14,392 bases of DNA from an uncultured Collinsella sp. (GTDB lineage: Bacteria > Actinomycetota > Coriobacteriia > Coriobacteriales > Coriobacteriaceae), in the NCBI GenBank assembly GCA_900552295.1, contig URZB01000011.1:1-14392 (forward strand). The letters are read 5' to 3'. Position numbers and translations under genes: made by a program. A model generated the notes under the pieces. That model worked only from the letters and a program-made list of their open reading frames with translations. It made no database searches and was not told where the DNA came from. This document shows, piece after piece, positions 1 through 5,376 of the stretch; position 1 is the stretch's first letter; every line of letters starts with the position of its first letter.

Positions 1-47
1 GAGATGTAGCTCCGTCTCGTGGGCTCGGAGATGTGTATAAGAGACAG
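1..47 (+). other. Nextera i7 sequencing adapter (artefact)
   Basis: This is not biological sequence. It reads as the tail of the Illumina i7 primer (GAGAT), an 8-base index GTAGCTCC, the read-2 linker GTCTCGTGGGCTCGG and the Tn5 mosaic end AGATGTGTATAAGAGACAG ending at base 47. From memory the index matches Nextera N718, but the adapter call does not depend on that. Read from the GTG at 33, the adapter encodes the familiar artefact peptide MYKRQ, so any gene model starting at 33 is false. Confidence 0.98.
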
Positions 48-350
48 CTGCGCCACCGCCTCATGGCGGAGTACGCCGTAGCAGGTACCGGACTCAAACC
101 CTATGTCTTCGTCGAGTTGACGCAGACGCTCAACGCCCCCGAAACGGTAGGCAACTATCTGGAAAAGGTGCGCAGTTCGCTGGGTGCGAAATACGCCTTC
201 AACAAACGTTCGTCGCTCGAATTCTACTACCGCTTCGACTACAAGATCAGCGACGAACCGGTTTTCGACGACTTCCCCACGGTAGACTACATCTCCTCCG
301 AACGCGAAAGCCACCACATCATCGGCCTGGAATACGGCTACAAGTTCTGA
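48..350 (+). CDS. Outer-membrane beta-barrel protein, DUF2490-like, C-terminal 100 residues (5' partial)
   Basis: The open frame enters directly from the adapter and runs 100 codons to a TGA at 348-350, so the gene's start is missing. The visible part has alternating aromatic and polar strands (for example LKPYVFVELTQTL near residue 16 and LEFYYRFDYKI near residue 57). It ends HHIIGLEYGYKF, with a terminal phenylalanine typical of outer-membrane barrels recognised by the BAM complex. This pattern fits the Bacteroidetes DUF2490 family, whose function is unknown; assignment to that family is by eye. It converges with the phosphate transporter gene and shares a terminator region with it. It belongs to the Bacteroidales part of the chimera, not to the organism of the rest of the window. 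Confidence 0.6.
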   Translation: MRHRLMAEYAVAGTGLKPYVFVELTQTLNAPETVGNYLEKVRSSLGAKYAFNKRSSLEFYYRFDYKISDEPVFDDFPTVDYISSERESHHIIGLEYGYKF

Positions 351-394
351 TCCGAACATCCGGAACCCGCACGAAACGGGAGACGGTACGGAAA

Positions 395-435
395 GCGTGC
401 CGGAGGCGGCGAAGCCCTGCCTCCGGCACGCTTTT
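395..435 (+). terminator. Bidirectional rho-independent terminator
   Basis: A 13-bp perfect stem (395-407 with 419-431, arms GCGTGCCGGAGGC and its complement) encloses an 11-base loop and is followed by TTTT (432-435). AAA precedes it on the left, giving T residues on the other strand. It lies 44 bases after the stop of the + strand beta-barrel gene and between two convergent genes, so it can end both transcripts. Confidence 0.75.
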
Positions 436-466
436 CTGTCCTTGCAGCCGCGGCTGCAAGGACAGA
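435..466. repeat. 32-bp perfect palindrome without loop
   Basis: Arms TCTGTCCTTGCAGCCG (435-450) and its exact complement (451-466) meet with no spacer. The palindrome starts 4 bases after the stop of the minus-strand PiT gene and abuts the T-run of the 395-435 terminator. It may be a second terminator stem for the minus-strand gene; as RNA it would need to open a few central bases to form a loop. It could also be a REP-like element. Confidence 0.7.
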
Positions 467-470
467 TCCC

Positions 471-1322
471 CTATTCCGTCTTGTGTTCGAGGAAATACCG
501 CTGCGATTTGACCAGGTTTCGCGCCTGCAACACCATCGTTTTCGTCTCGTTGAGAATCGTCAGGTAGAGCAGGCTGGCCTTGGTCGACGACTGCTTGTTC
601 TTGATGCGTTTGAGCTGGCGCTTGATCGCGTCGGCGATCGATTCGAACAGCTCGTCGCGCAGTTCGAGAATCAGGTCGATGTCGGCGAAATCGTTGTTGC
701 GCAGCATGACGTTGATGCGCGTGAAGATCGTCTCCACCTCGTCGTTGATCTTCATCAGATCCTCGATCTGCTCCCGGGTCATCCCCTCGTGGTTGTTGTC
801 GATATGGTCGAAGCAGGGGCGCGTGACGTGGAGCAGCGACTTGGTGATCTCGTTCATGTAATCGACCACCTGCACATAGTAGTGTCCCGAATCGATCTCG
901 TTGTCTTGCAGGCGCAGCAACAGCGGCATCACCTTGTATTTCCGCTCGCGCGAGCGGTAGAACAGGTCGTTCGACTGCTGCACCATTTCGCGCAATACCT
1001 TGCGGTTCTCCTTGAAAACGGCGATCAGCGTGCGGTCGTAGATGCGGGTCACCTGCCCCATCGTGTAGCAGACCTCGGCGATGCACTCCTCGATGACCCC
1101 TTCGGTGTCCTTCGCACGGCTCGCGGCGGGTCGCTGCGTCTCGACCGCGGCCGCCCTGTTCTTCCTGCGGTTGCTGCGCACGAGCATCCAGCCGCACAGC
1201 GCCGATACGATCAGAACGGCCGCATTGCCGCCGTACATCAGCGTCAATCCCACCAGAAAGGCGATCGTAAAGGCGCCGAAGCCCGTCACGGCTCCGGCGC
1301 CTCCATCAAACAGCGCGTCTAT
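471..1322 (-). CDS. PiT-family inorganic phosphate transporter with PhoU-like C-terminal domain, truncated at its 5' end by the chimeric joint
   Basis: PiT permeases take up inorganic phosphate across the inner membrane by ion symport. In Bacteroidetes they commonly carry a long PhoU-like helical tail. Here only the last part is present: a glycine-rich hydrophobic stretch (GAFTIAFLVGLTLMYGG, then a second hydrophobic run ending GWMLV) gives the last one or two membrane helices. A basic stretch (RSNRRKNR) and about 215 mostly helical, charged residues follow, ending LLYLTILNETKTMVLQARNLVK and RYFLEHKTE, which I recognise from this family. The frame stays open past the GTG at 1289 until a TAA at 1326-1328, so that GTG is not the true start; several hundred N-terminal residues are missing. 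The stop is TAG at 471-473. The join to coriobacterial sequence falls near 1308-1349. A PhoU-only helical protein is the alternative, but the membrane segments argue against it. Confidence 0.65.
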   Translation of the reverse strand: MDALFDGGAGAVTGFGAFTIAFLVGLTLMYGGNAAVLIVSALCGWMLVRSNRRKNRAAAVETQRPAASRAKDTEGVIEECIAEVCYTMGQVTRIYDRTLIAVFKENRKVLREMVQQSNDLFYRSRERKYKVMPLLLRLQDNEIDSGHYYVQVVDYMNEITKSLLHVTRPCFDHIDNNHEGMTREQIEDLMKINDEVETIFTRINVMLRNNDFADIDLILELRDELFESIADAIKRQLKRIKNKQSSTKASLLYLTILNETKTMVLQARNLVKSQRYFLEHKTE

Positions 1323-1349
1323 GGTTTATAAGTCTTCAATAACCACCCG
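1308..1349. other. Chimeric junction between Bacteroidales and coriobacterial sequence
   Basis: To the left, an open minus-strand PiT frame runs without a start codon of its own and dies at 1326-1328. To the right, at 1350, the stop of a coriobacterial DUF4097 gene begins. The two genes share the same strand but not a plausible operon or taxon. The exact breakpoint cannot be fixed from the sequence. Confidence 0.7.
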
Positions 1350-2249
1350 TCACTCTGAATCAAACGACATGTCGCCCGAACCGACCTCAAAACGATACGT
1401 AGCAGACTTATCGCCGTTATCGAATTCAAGATTCAAAATGGTCTCGCCGTCGTAGCCAAGCGGAAGGAAATCGCTCTCGAAGTCGCCGCTGCCCAAGGTG
1501 AGGCTCGCCTTAAAGCCCGTCGAGTTCGGAACCGTCATCTCCACATCGCCCGAGCCCACACTCACGTCCATCGACTTCGCGGGGGCCTGGTAGAGCTCGA
1601 ACGTCACATCGCCCGAACCGCCCTCGGCATTCAGGGTATCGGTCACGGTGCCCGTAAACTCAACGTCTCCAGAGTCCAACGTCAAATCAAAGTCGTGGCA
1701 CGCAATGTCCGCGACCGTCAGGTCTCCCAACCCCACGTTTGCCGTAATGCCCATCATGTTATCGGCAAGCTCACGCGGCAGTTCAATGGTGACCTTACGG
1801 TCATGGGCGCGCTCGTCATCGCAGTCGAACTGGCTAATCTTGAGTGTAGAGCCCTCGATCTTAACCAGATTCTGAGTGGCAGCATCGGTAGCAGACGCCC
1901 CCTTTGCAACGCGCCCGCTTTCGATGACACGTACCGGTCCGCCAGAGACACGTTTAACCTCGACCGTCCCCGACGTCACATCCAAGTCGAGCGATTGGAA
2001 CGCGTCTTCGTCAAAAGTCGTGCTCGAAAGCTGCTGAGGCCGAGCGGAATAGTTACCGCCATCCAAAAGATCGTCCTCGTCAACCGCATCGTCCATACCA
2101 GAGAAGCCGGATACAACATCGTCGAGATCCCACGGACCATCAAAATGAATCAATGTCCGCGAAATGCCAAAGACAAGCCCGATGATGAGCACGAACGCTC
2201 CGATGCCAACGCCCAAGCGCACCTTGGATTCATGCGAAAGCTTCATCAT
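1350..2249 (-). CDS. DUF4097-family membrane-anchored beta-solenoid-like protein (299 aa)
   Basis: An N-terminal cytoplasmic stub (MMKLSHESKVR) is followed by one membrane helix at residues 12-31 (LGVGIGAFVLIIGLVFGIS). An acidic linker leads to a long region of beta repeats that would lie outside the membrane. The repeats carry the recurring turn S-G-D or G-x-G-D: SGTVEV, GLGDLTV, DSGDVEF, GSGDVTF, GSGDVEM, GSGDFES, GSGDMSF, about every 22-30 residues. This is the hallmark of DUF4097, found in Gram-positive bacteria beside small membrane regulators; its biochemical role is not known to me. Its ATG (2247-2249) overlaps the TGA of the upstream XRE gene by 4 bases, with only a weak GAGAG ribosome site, so translational coupling is likely. 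The function is probably linked to the regulator, for example as an envelope sensor or output; this is inference. Confidence 0.75.
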   Translation of the reverse strand: MMKLSHESKVRLGVGIGAFVLIIGLVFGISRTLIHFDGPWDLDDVVSGFSGMDDAVDEDDLLDGGNYSARPQQLSSTTFDEDAFQSLDLDVTSGTVEVKRVSGGPVRVIESGRVAKGASATDAATQNLVKIEGSTLKISQFDCDDERAHDRKVTIELPRELADNMMGITANVGLGDLTVADIACHDFDLTLDSGDVEFTGTVTDTLNAEGGSGDVTFELYQAPAKSMDVSVGSGDVEMTVPNSTGFKASLTLGSGDFESDFLPLGYDGETILNLEFDNGDKSATYRFEVGSGDMSFDSE

Positions 2250-2968
2250 TCATCACTCTCTTTGGCAATCGGCTCAGCGGTAGTCGCGGTAGCCACGTCA
2301 GCATCAGATTCCGCAGAAGTATCCTTCCCCTGGGCCTTGACCGCCACCGACGCCGAACCAACCTGAATATCCCCGCGCGCCCAATCGCCATCGAGCGCAC
2401 GCGCCACCCAGTGATAGATGGGAATCGTAAAGAAGATCAGTGCGGCAAAGGGGCCGGCACCAAACAGGAACATCAGCAAAAAGAACAGCAGCCAGCACAC
2501 GGCCCAATACGGGAACGACTGGAACGGGCCCTTCACCGGAGTCGAGCCAACTGCGCTGCCACTCGTCGCCTGCGCCGTAGCGGCATTGGCGGCCTGCGCA
2601 CTCCAGCTTGCCGCTTGCGCCGCCTTGGCGGCGGCGTCACTCGCCTGTGTTGCCGCCTCGGTAGCGCGCGCCGCCGCCTCATGGGTGCGAGCACGCTCTG
2701 CTGCCTCGGCCTCGCGCTGACGAGCGCGGTCCTCGTTCTCAAACTCGATATCGTCCTCGATCTCATCGCTCGGATTGAGCAGCTCGTCCAAGCTCACGCC
2801 ATAGAGCTTGGCGAGCGAGATCAGGTTCTCGGTATCGGGCGAGCTCTCCGCGCGCTCCCATTTACTGACTGCTTGGCGCGACAGTCCCAGCTTTCGTGCC
2901 AGCCCTTCTTGGCTAAAGCCTTTGCTTCGGCGAAGGTCGGCGAGCCGCTGCGCAGTTTCTACATTCAT
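2246..2968 (-). CDS. XRE-family HTH regulator with alanine-rich linker and two membrane helices (240 aa)
   Basis: Residues 5-62 form a Cro/C1-type helix-turn-helix (FSQEGLARKLGLSRQAVSKWERA, with the recognition helix around SRQAVSKWE). An acidic stretch (67-80) and an alanine-rich helical linker (84-138) follow. Next come two hydrophobic helices near 154-170 (WAVCWLLFFLLMFLFG) and 172-186 (FAALIFFTIPIYHWV), then an acidic tail. The protein is therefore a DNA-binding domain tethered to the membrane. The start is ATG 2966-2968, because AGGAGG (2972-2977) sits 3 bases upstream and the HTH begins right there; an upstream ATG at 3139 would add 57 residues with no domain character. It is the first gene of an operon with the DUF4097 protein and is divergent from the methyltransferase at 3236. 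Autoregulation through the shared intergenic region is plausible. Confidence 0.8.
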   Translation of the reverse strand: MNVETAQRLADLRRSKGFSQEGLARKLGLSRQAVSKWERAESSPDTENLISLAKLYGVSLDELLNPSDEIEDDIEFENEDRARQREAEAAERARTHEAAARATEAATQASDAAAKAAQAASWSAQAANAATAQATSGSAVGSTPVKGPFQSFPYWAVCWLLFFLLMFLFGAGPFAALIFFTIPIYHWVARALDGDWARGDIQVGSASVAVKAQGKDTSAESDADVATATTAEPIAKESDE

Positions 2969-3090
2969 GGTTCCTCCTATGTGATGCCAGCCGTGCCGCC
3001 GGACCGTTTTTGTTCTTAAGGCGCCTTGCACAGTTAAAAATCTATCCGCCACCGCCAAAAGCATGCCACCTATTCTAGTGAGATTTTTGA

Positions 3091-3103
3091 CAACCGGCGG
3101 TTG
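3091..3103. promoter_or_regulatory. Palindromic candidate operator CAACCG-G-CGGTTG
   Basis: Six-base perfect arms flank a central G in the 267-bp region between the divergent XRE and methyltransferase genes. It is the only clean short palindrome I noticed there, and such sites are the usual targets of dimeric HTH proteins. No binding data; placement relative to promoters is uncertain. Apart from this and the promoter-like match at 3160-3189, I see nothing in 2969-3235. Confidence 0.3.
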
Positions 3104-3159
3104 CGGGTGCATATGAGCTGCGGAAATGTGTCCAAACAAAGCAATGACCCGTAGCTTGG

Positions 3160-3189
3160 TTGTCCCCGTTGCGGCGTTAACGGTAGTAT
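3160..3189 (+). promoter_or_regulatory. Possible sigma-70-type promoter of the methyltransferase gene
   Basis: TTGTCC (3160-3165), an 18-base spacer and TAGTAT (3184-3189) match the -35 and -10 consensus at four of six bases each. Transcription would begin near 3196. That leaves the ATG at 3188 outside the transcript and supports the GTG start at 3236. Confidence 0.3.
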
Positions 3190-3235
3190 GGTCGTATTGT
3201 TAATTCCGCACCGCCAACGGAGGGAGTTCCGCGCC

Positions 3236-4108
3236 GTGAACCGCGATTTCGCCTCATCGCTCATCCAGCTCAACAACACGTTCTATCGCGAGCACTCCGC
3301 CTCCTTCTCCGATACGCGCCAGGCCCCGTGGCCCGGCTGGGTGCGCACCATGGACATCGCGCTCGGGCAGCTCGACGTCGCCACGATCGAGCATCCCGTC
3401 CGCGTCTTTGATCTTGCCTGCGGCAATATGCGATTCGAGAATTTTGCCGCCGGCGGCGCACTTGCCGCCAAGGGCGTCGACGGCGCAAACCCCTCGGCAG
3501 ATGCCAGCTGCCCGTTTGAGTTCTATGGTGTTGACTCGTGTCAGGATTTGGCTATCGATGCGCACGGTCACGCCCTGCGCATTCCCAACCTGCACTTCCA
3601 GGAACTCGACGTGCTCGATGCCCTTATGAAGCTCAACCCCGCCGAGACACCCGACGTGCTTTCCGACGCCCCGCTCGCCGACATCTCAGTCTGCTTTGGC
3701 TTTATGCACCACGTGCCGTCGTGCGAGTACCGCGTACGCGTGCTCGACGCCCTGGTGCGCCAGACGCGCCCAGGCGGCATCATCGCCATCAGCTTTTGGG
3801 AGTTTATGAACGACGAGCGCATGGCGCGCAAGGCCGTTCGCGCCGAGGCCCGCGCCGAGCTCACCCCGCCGTTTGAGGGTTACGATTCCGCGCAGTTTGA
3901 AGCCGGCGACCACCTCATTGGCTGGCAAAACGACCGCCACGCCTACCGCTATTGTCATCACTTTGACGATCAGCAGATCACCGACCTGGTGCGCGGCGTC
4001 CGTACGTTCTACAAGAGCGGCGAGGTCCCCGTGCGCGAGCTTGAGCGCTTCCATGCCGACGGTCGCAGCGGCGAGCTCAATCGCTATGTGATTCTCAAGC
4101 GCCTGTAG
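3236..4108 (+). CDS. Class I SAM-dependent methyltransferase, Trm9/ALKBH8-like (290 aa)
   Basis: A Rossmann-fold methyltransferase. The SAM-binding loop is VFDLACGNMRF (57-67), the strand-2 acidic residue is in FYGVD (97-100), and a post-motif strand SVCFGFMHHV (151-160) follows. RPGGIIAISFWEF (178-190) is the usual motif after helix D. The HH after motif II, the GDHLIGW segment (224-230) and YRYCHHF (238-243) resemble, by memory, the layout of the tRNA wobble-uridine methyltransferases Trm9/ALKBH8 (a D-x-x-x-P-W segment and YRYYH). That family assignment is inference. The GTG at 3236 is preferred: GGAGGG lies at 3219-3224, whereas the upstream ATG at 3188 has no ribosome site. It is 119 bases ahead of the TrmB-like gene in the same direction, which suggests a shared link to tRNA modification. 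Substrate unknown. Confidence 0.65.
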   Translation: MNRDFASSLIQLNNTFYREHSASFSDTRQAPWPGWVRTMDIALGQLDVATIEHPVRVFDLACGNMRFENFAAGGALAAKGVDGANPSADASCPFEFYGVDSCQDLAIDAHGHALRIPNLHFQELDVLDALMKLNPAETPDVLSDAPLADISVCFGFMHHVPSCEYRVRVLDALVRQTRPGGIIAISFWEFMNDERMARKAVRAEARAELTPPFEGYDSAQFEAGDHLIGWQNDRHAYRYCHHFDDQQITDLVRGVRTFYKSGEVPVRELERFHADGRSGELNRYVILKRL

Positions 4109-4178
4109 GCACCGACGACTCGCCGTCGAGCCGCACAGCGTCTTTCGGGCAAACTATGCCTACCCTTTTTTCAACCCA

Positions 4179-4207
4179 TTGACGGAACGCGCAGCTATGC
4201 GTTCCAT
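4179..4207 (+). promoter_or_regulatory. Possible promoter with inverted repeat ahead of the TrmB-like gene
   Basis: TTGACG (4179-4184) and a weak -10 TTCCAT (4202-4207) are 17 bases apart. The spacer is almost filled by an inverted repeat, GGAACGC (4184-4190) and GCGTTCC (4199-4205), which could be an operator or an RNA hairpin. The repeat is clear; the promoter call is weak. The only other structure in this gap is a 5-bp hairpin at 4113-4128. Confidence 0.3.
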
Positions 4208-4227
4208 ACTTATGACCAAGGAGCCTC

Positions 4228-5067
4228 ATGGGAGCCGTCCACGTTCGCACGCCTAAGAACTTTGTGCTCGAGGAGCGCCTGGAGCGCTACGCCGATGCGA
4301 TTGAGACGAACCCCGAGGCCTATGTCGGAGATTGGCGCAAGGCCTGTGCGCCCGCAGGCAGCAAGCCCTTCGAACACCTTCATCTGGATCTGGGCTGTGG
4401 CAAGGGAACCTATCTGGTCGAGCGCGCCCACCGCGAGCCCGACACCCTCTTTATCGGCATGGACCAGGAGCCCATCTGCATCGCCTATGCCGCGCAGAAA
4501 ATCTGCGAACAGGGGCTATCCAACGCACTCGTCCTGCCCCGAGGCGCCGCATCGCTGCCACAGCTGTTTGCCGCAGGCGAGCTCGATGCCATCACCATTA
4601 ACTTTCCCACGCCGCAGCCCAAGGCCAAGTACGCTAAAAAACGACTCGTCCATGTCGACCATCTGATGCTCTACCGCCCGCTCTTTTCAGCCGGCGCTAC
4701 CGTCACACTGCGCACCGATAGCAAGCCGTTGCGCGATTACGCCCTGGGACAGTTTGCCGCGGCCGGCTACGATACGCTTTGGGTAAGCGACGACGTCCGC
4801 CGCGACCATCCCGAGCATCCCGAGACCGAGTACGAGCGCCGCACGCGCGAGATGGGTGCCGCCGTCTATGGCATTTGCGCCACACCTGGAGCGCAGCCCA
4901 GCGATGAACAGCTCGCGGCGGGCCGCGCGCAGGAGCAAAGCCTAGCCTGCTACCTGCCCGATAACCTCGATGAGCTCGCCTATGTGCCTCTGGGCATGGA
5001 AGAGGCCGTCGAGAACTTTAGAAACCGTGCCCGCAAGGGCAAGAAGCGTCTACCGCAAGAGTCCTAG
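4228..5067 (+). CDS. TrmB-like tRNA (guanine-N7-)-methyltransferase with altered active-site motif (279 aa)
   Basis: TrmB methylates N7 of G46 in tRNA. Seen here: SAM loop LDLGCGKGTYLVE (53-65), LFIGMD (74-79), AAQKICEQGLSNA (88-100), the strand-4 motif NFPTPQPK (125-132), TLRTD (160-164) and the C-terminal PETEYERR (198-205). In E. coli TrmB the strand-4 motif is NFPDPWHK, and Asp144, His151 and Arg154 matter for catalysis or tRNA binding. Here the aspartate is Thr128, tryptophan is Gln130, and the histidine position appears to be Tyr135. Counterparts of Asp180 (Asp164), Thr217 (Thr200) and Glu220 (Glu203) remain. The protein also runs about 65 residues past the usual C-terminus. The start ATG has AAGGAG (4218-4223) 4 bases upstream. 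The fold call is firm; whether it still makes m7G46 is open. Confidence 0.8.
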   Translation: MGAVHVRTPKNFVLEERLERYADAIETNPEAYVGDWRKACAPAGSKPFEHLHLDLGCGKGTYLVERAHREPDTLFIGMDQEPICIAYAAQKICEQGLSNALVLPRGAASLPQLFAAGELDAITINFPTPQPKAKYAKKRLVHVDHLMLYRPLFSAGATVTLRTDSKPLRDYALGQFAAAGYDTLWVSDDVRRDHPEHPETEYERRTREMGAAVYGICATPGAQPSDEQLAAGRAQEQSLACYLPDNLDELAYVPLGMEEAVENFRNRARKGKKRLPQES

Positions 5068-5132
5068 GGGCTTCTGATGGTCGCGGCGTTGGCAAACAAG
5101 CGCAAATAGGCGCCAGCGAACGGCCCTCAAAC

Positions 5133-5255
5133 CTAAGTGAGTAGACTATTTTGCAATAGCCAAGCACAGCCCGCATAGCGAAACATAAAACCGCAGGTAG
5201 AACCCTTGCGCAAAAGCCATGTGCTCGCAATATCGCAAAAAGTCTACTCACTTAG
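5133..5255. repeat. Inverted-repeat element with 21-22 bp arms
   Basis: CTAAGTGAGTAGACT (5133-5147) and its exact complement (5241-5255) are extended inward by ATTTTGC and GCAAAA with a one-base indel, giving arms 5133-5154 and 5235-5255 around an 80-base centre. This lies in the 309-bp gap between the TrmB-like gene and the helicase. There is no coding potential and no T-run after the right arm. It could be a MITE-like element, a structured RNA or a long-range terminator stem. No obvious target-site duplication is visible. The rest of the gap holds only a weak promoter match before the helicase. Confidence 0.65.
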
Positions 5256-5312
5256 CTAGCGACTACACTAAACGGCTGGGCAGAACGCCCATTTCCTGCA
5301 TTTTCTCGCGCG

Positions 5313-5343
5313 CTGGCACCCCGCGCCGCCGCTACGCCATAAT
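5313..5343 (+). promoter_or_regulatory. Possible helicase promoter
   Basis: CATAAT (5338-5343) matches the -10 consensus at five of six bases. CTGGCA (5313-5318) is a four-of-six -35 match with a long 19-base spacer. The distance from the -10 to the ATG is 33 bases. Weak evidence. Confidence 0.25.
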
Positions 5344-5376
5344 AGTTGGCGGACAATCGCGAGAGAAAGCAACCAT

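Noticed and set aside
33..350. Gene starting at GTG 33
   Set aside because: The first five codons are adapter (MYKRQ); the real gene enters from outside the contig.
483..1331. 282-residue + strand frame
   Set aside because: Antisense to the PiT/PhoU gene, low-complexity composition and no domain; the minus frame has clear family motifs.
4113..4128. 5-bp hairpin after the methyltransferase gene as terminator
   Set aside because: The stem is short and no T-run follows directly; not enough to call a terminator.
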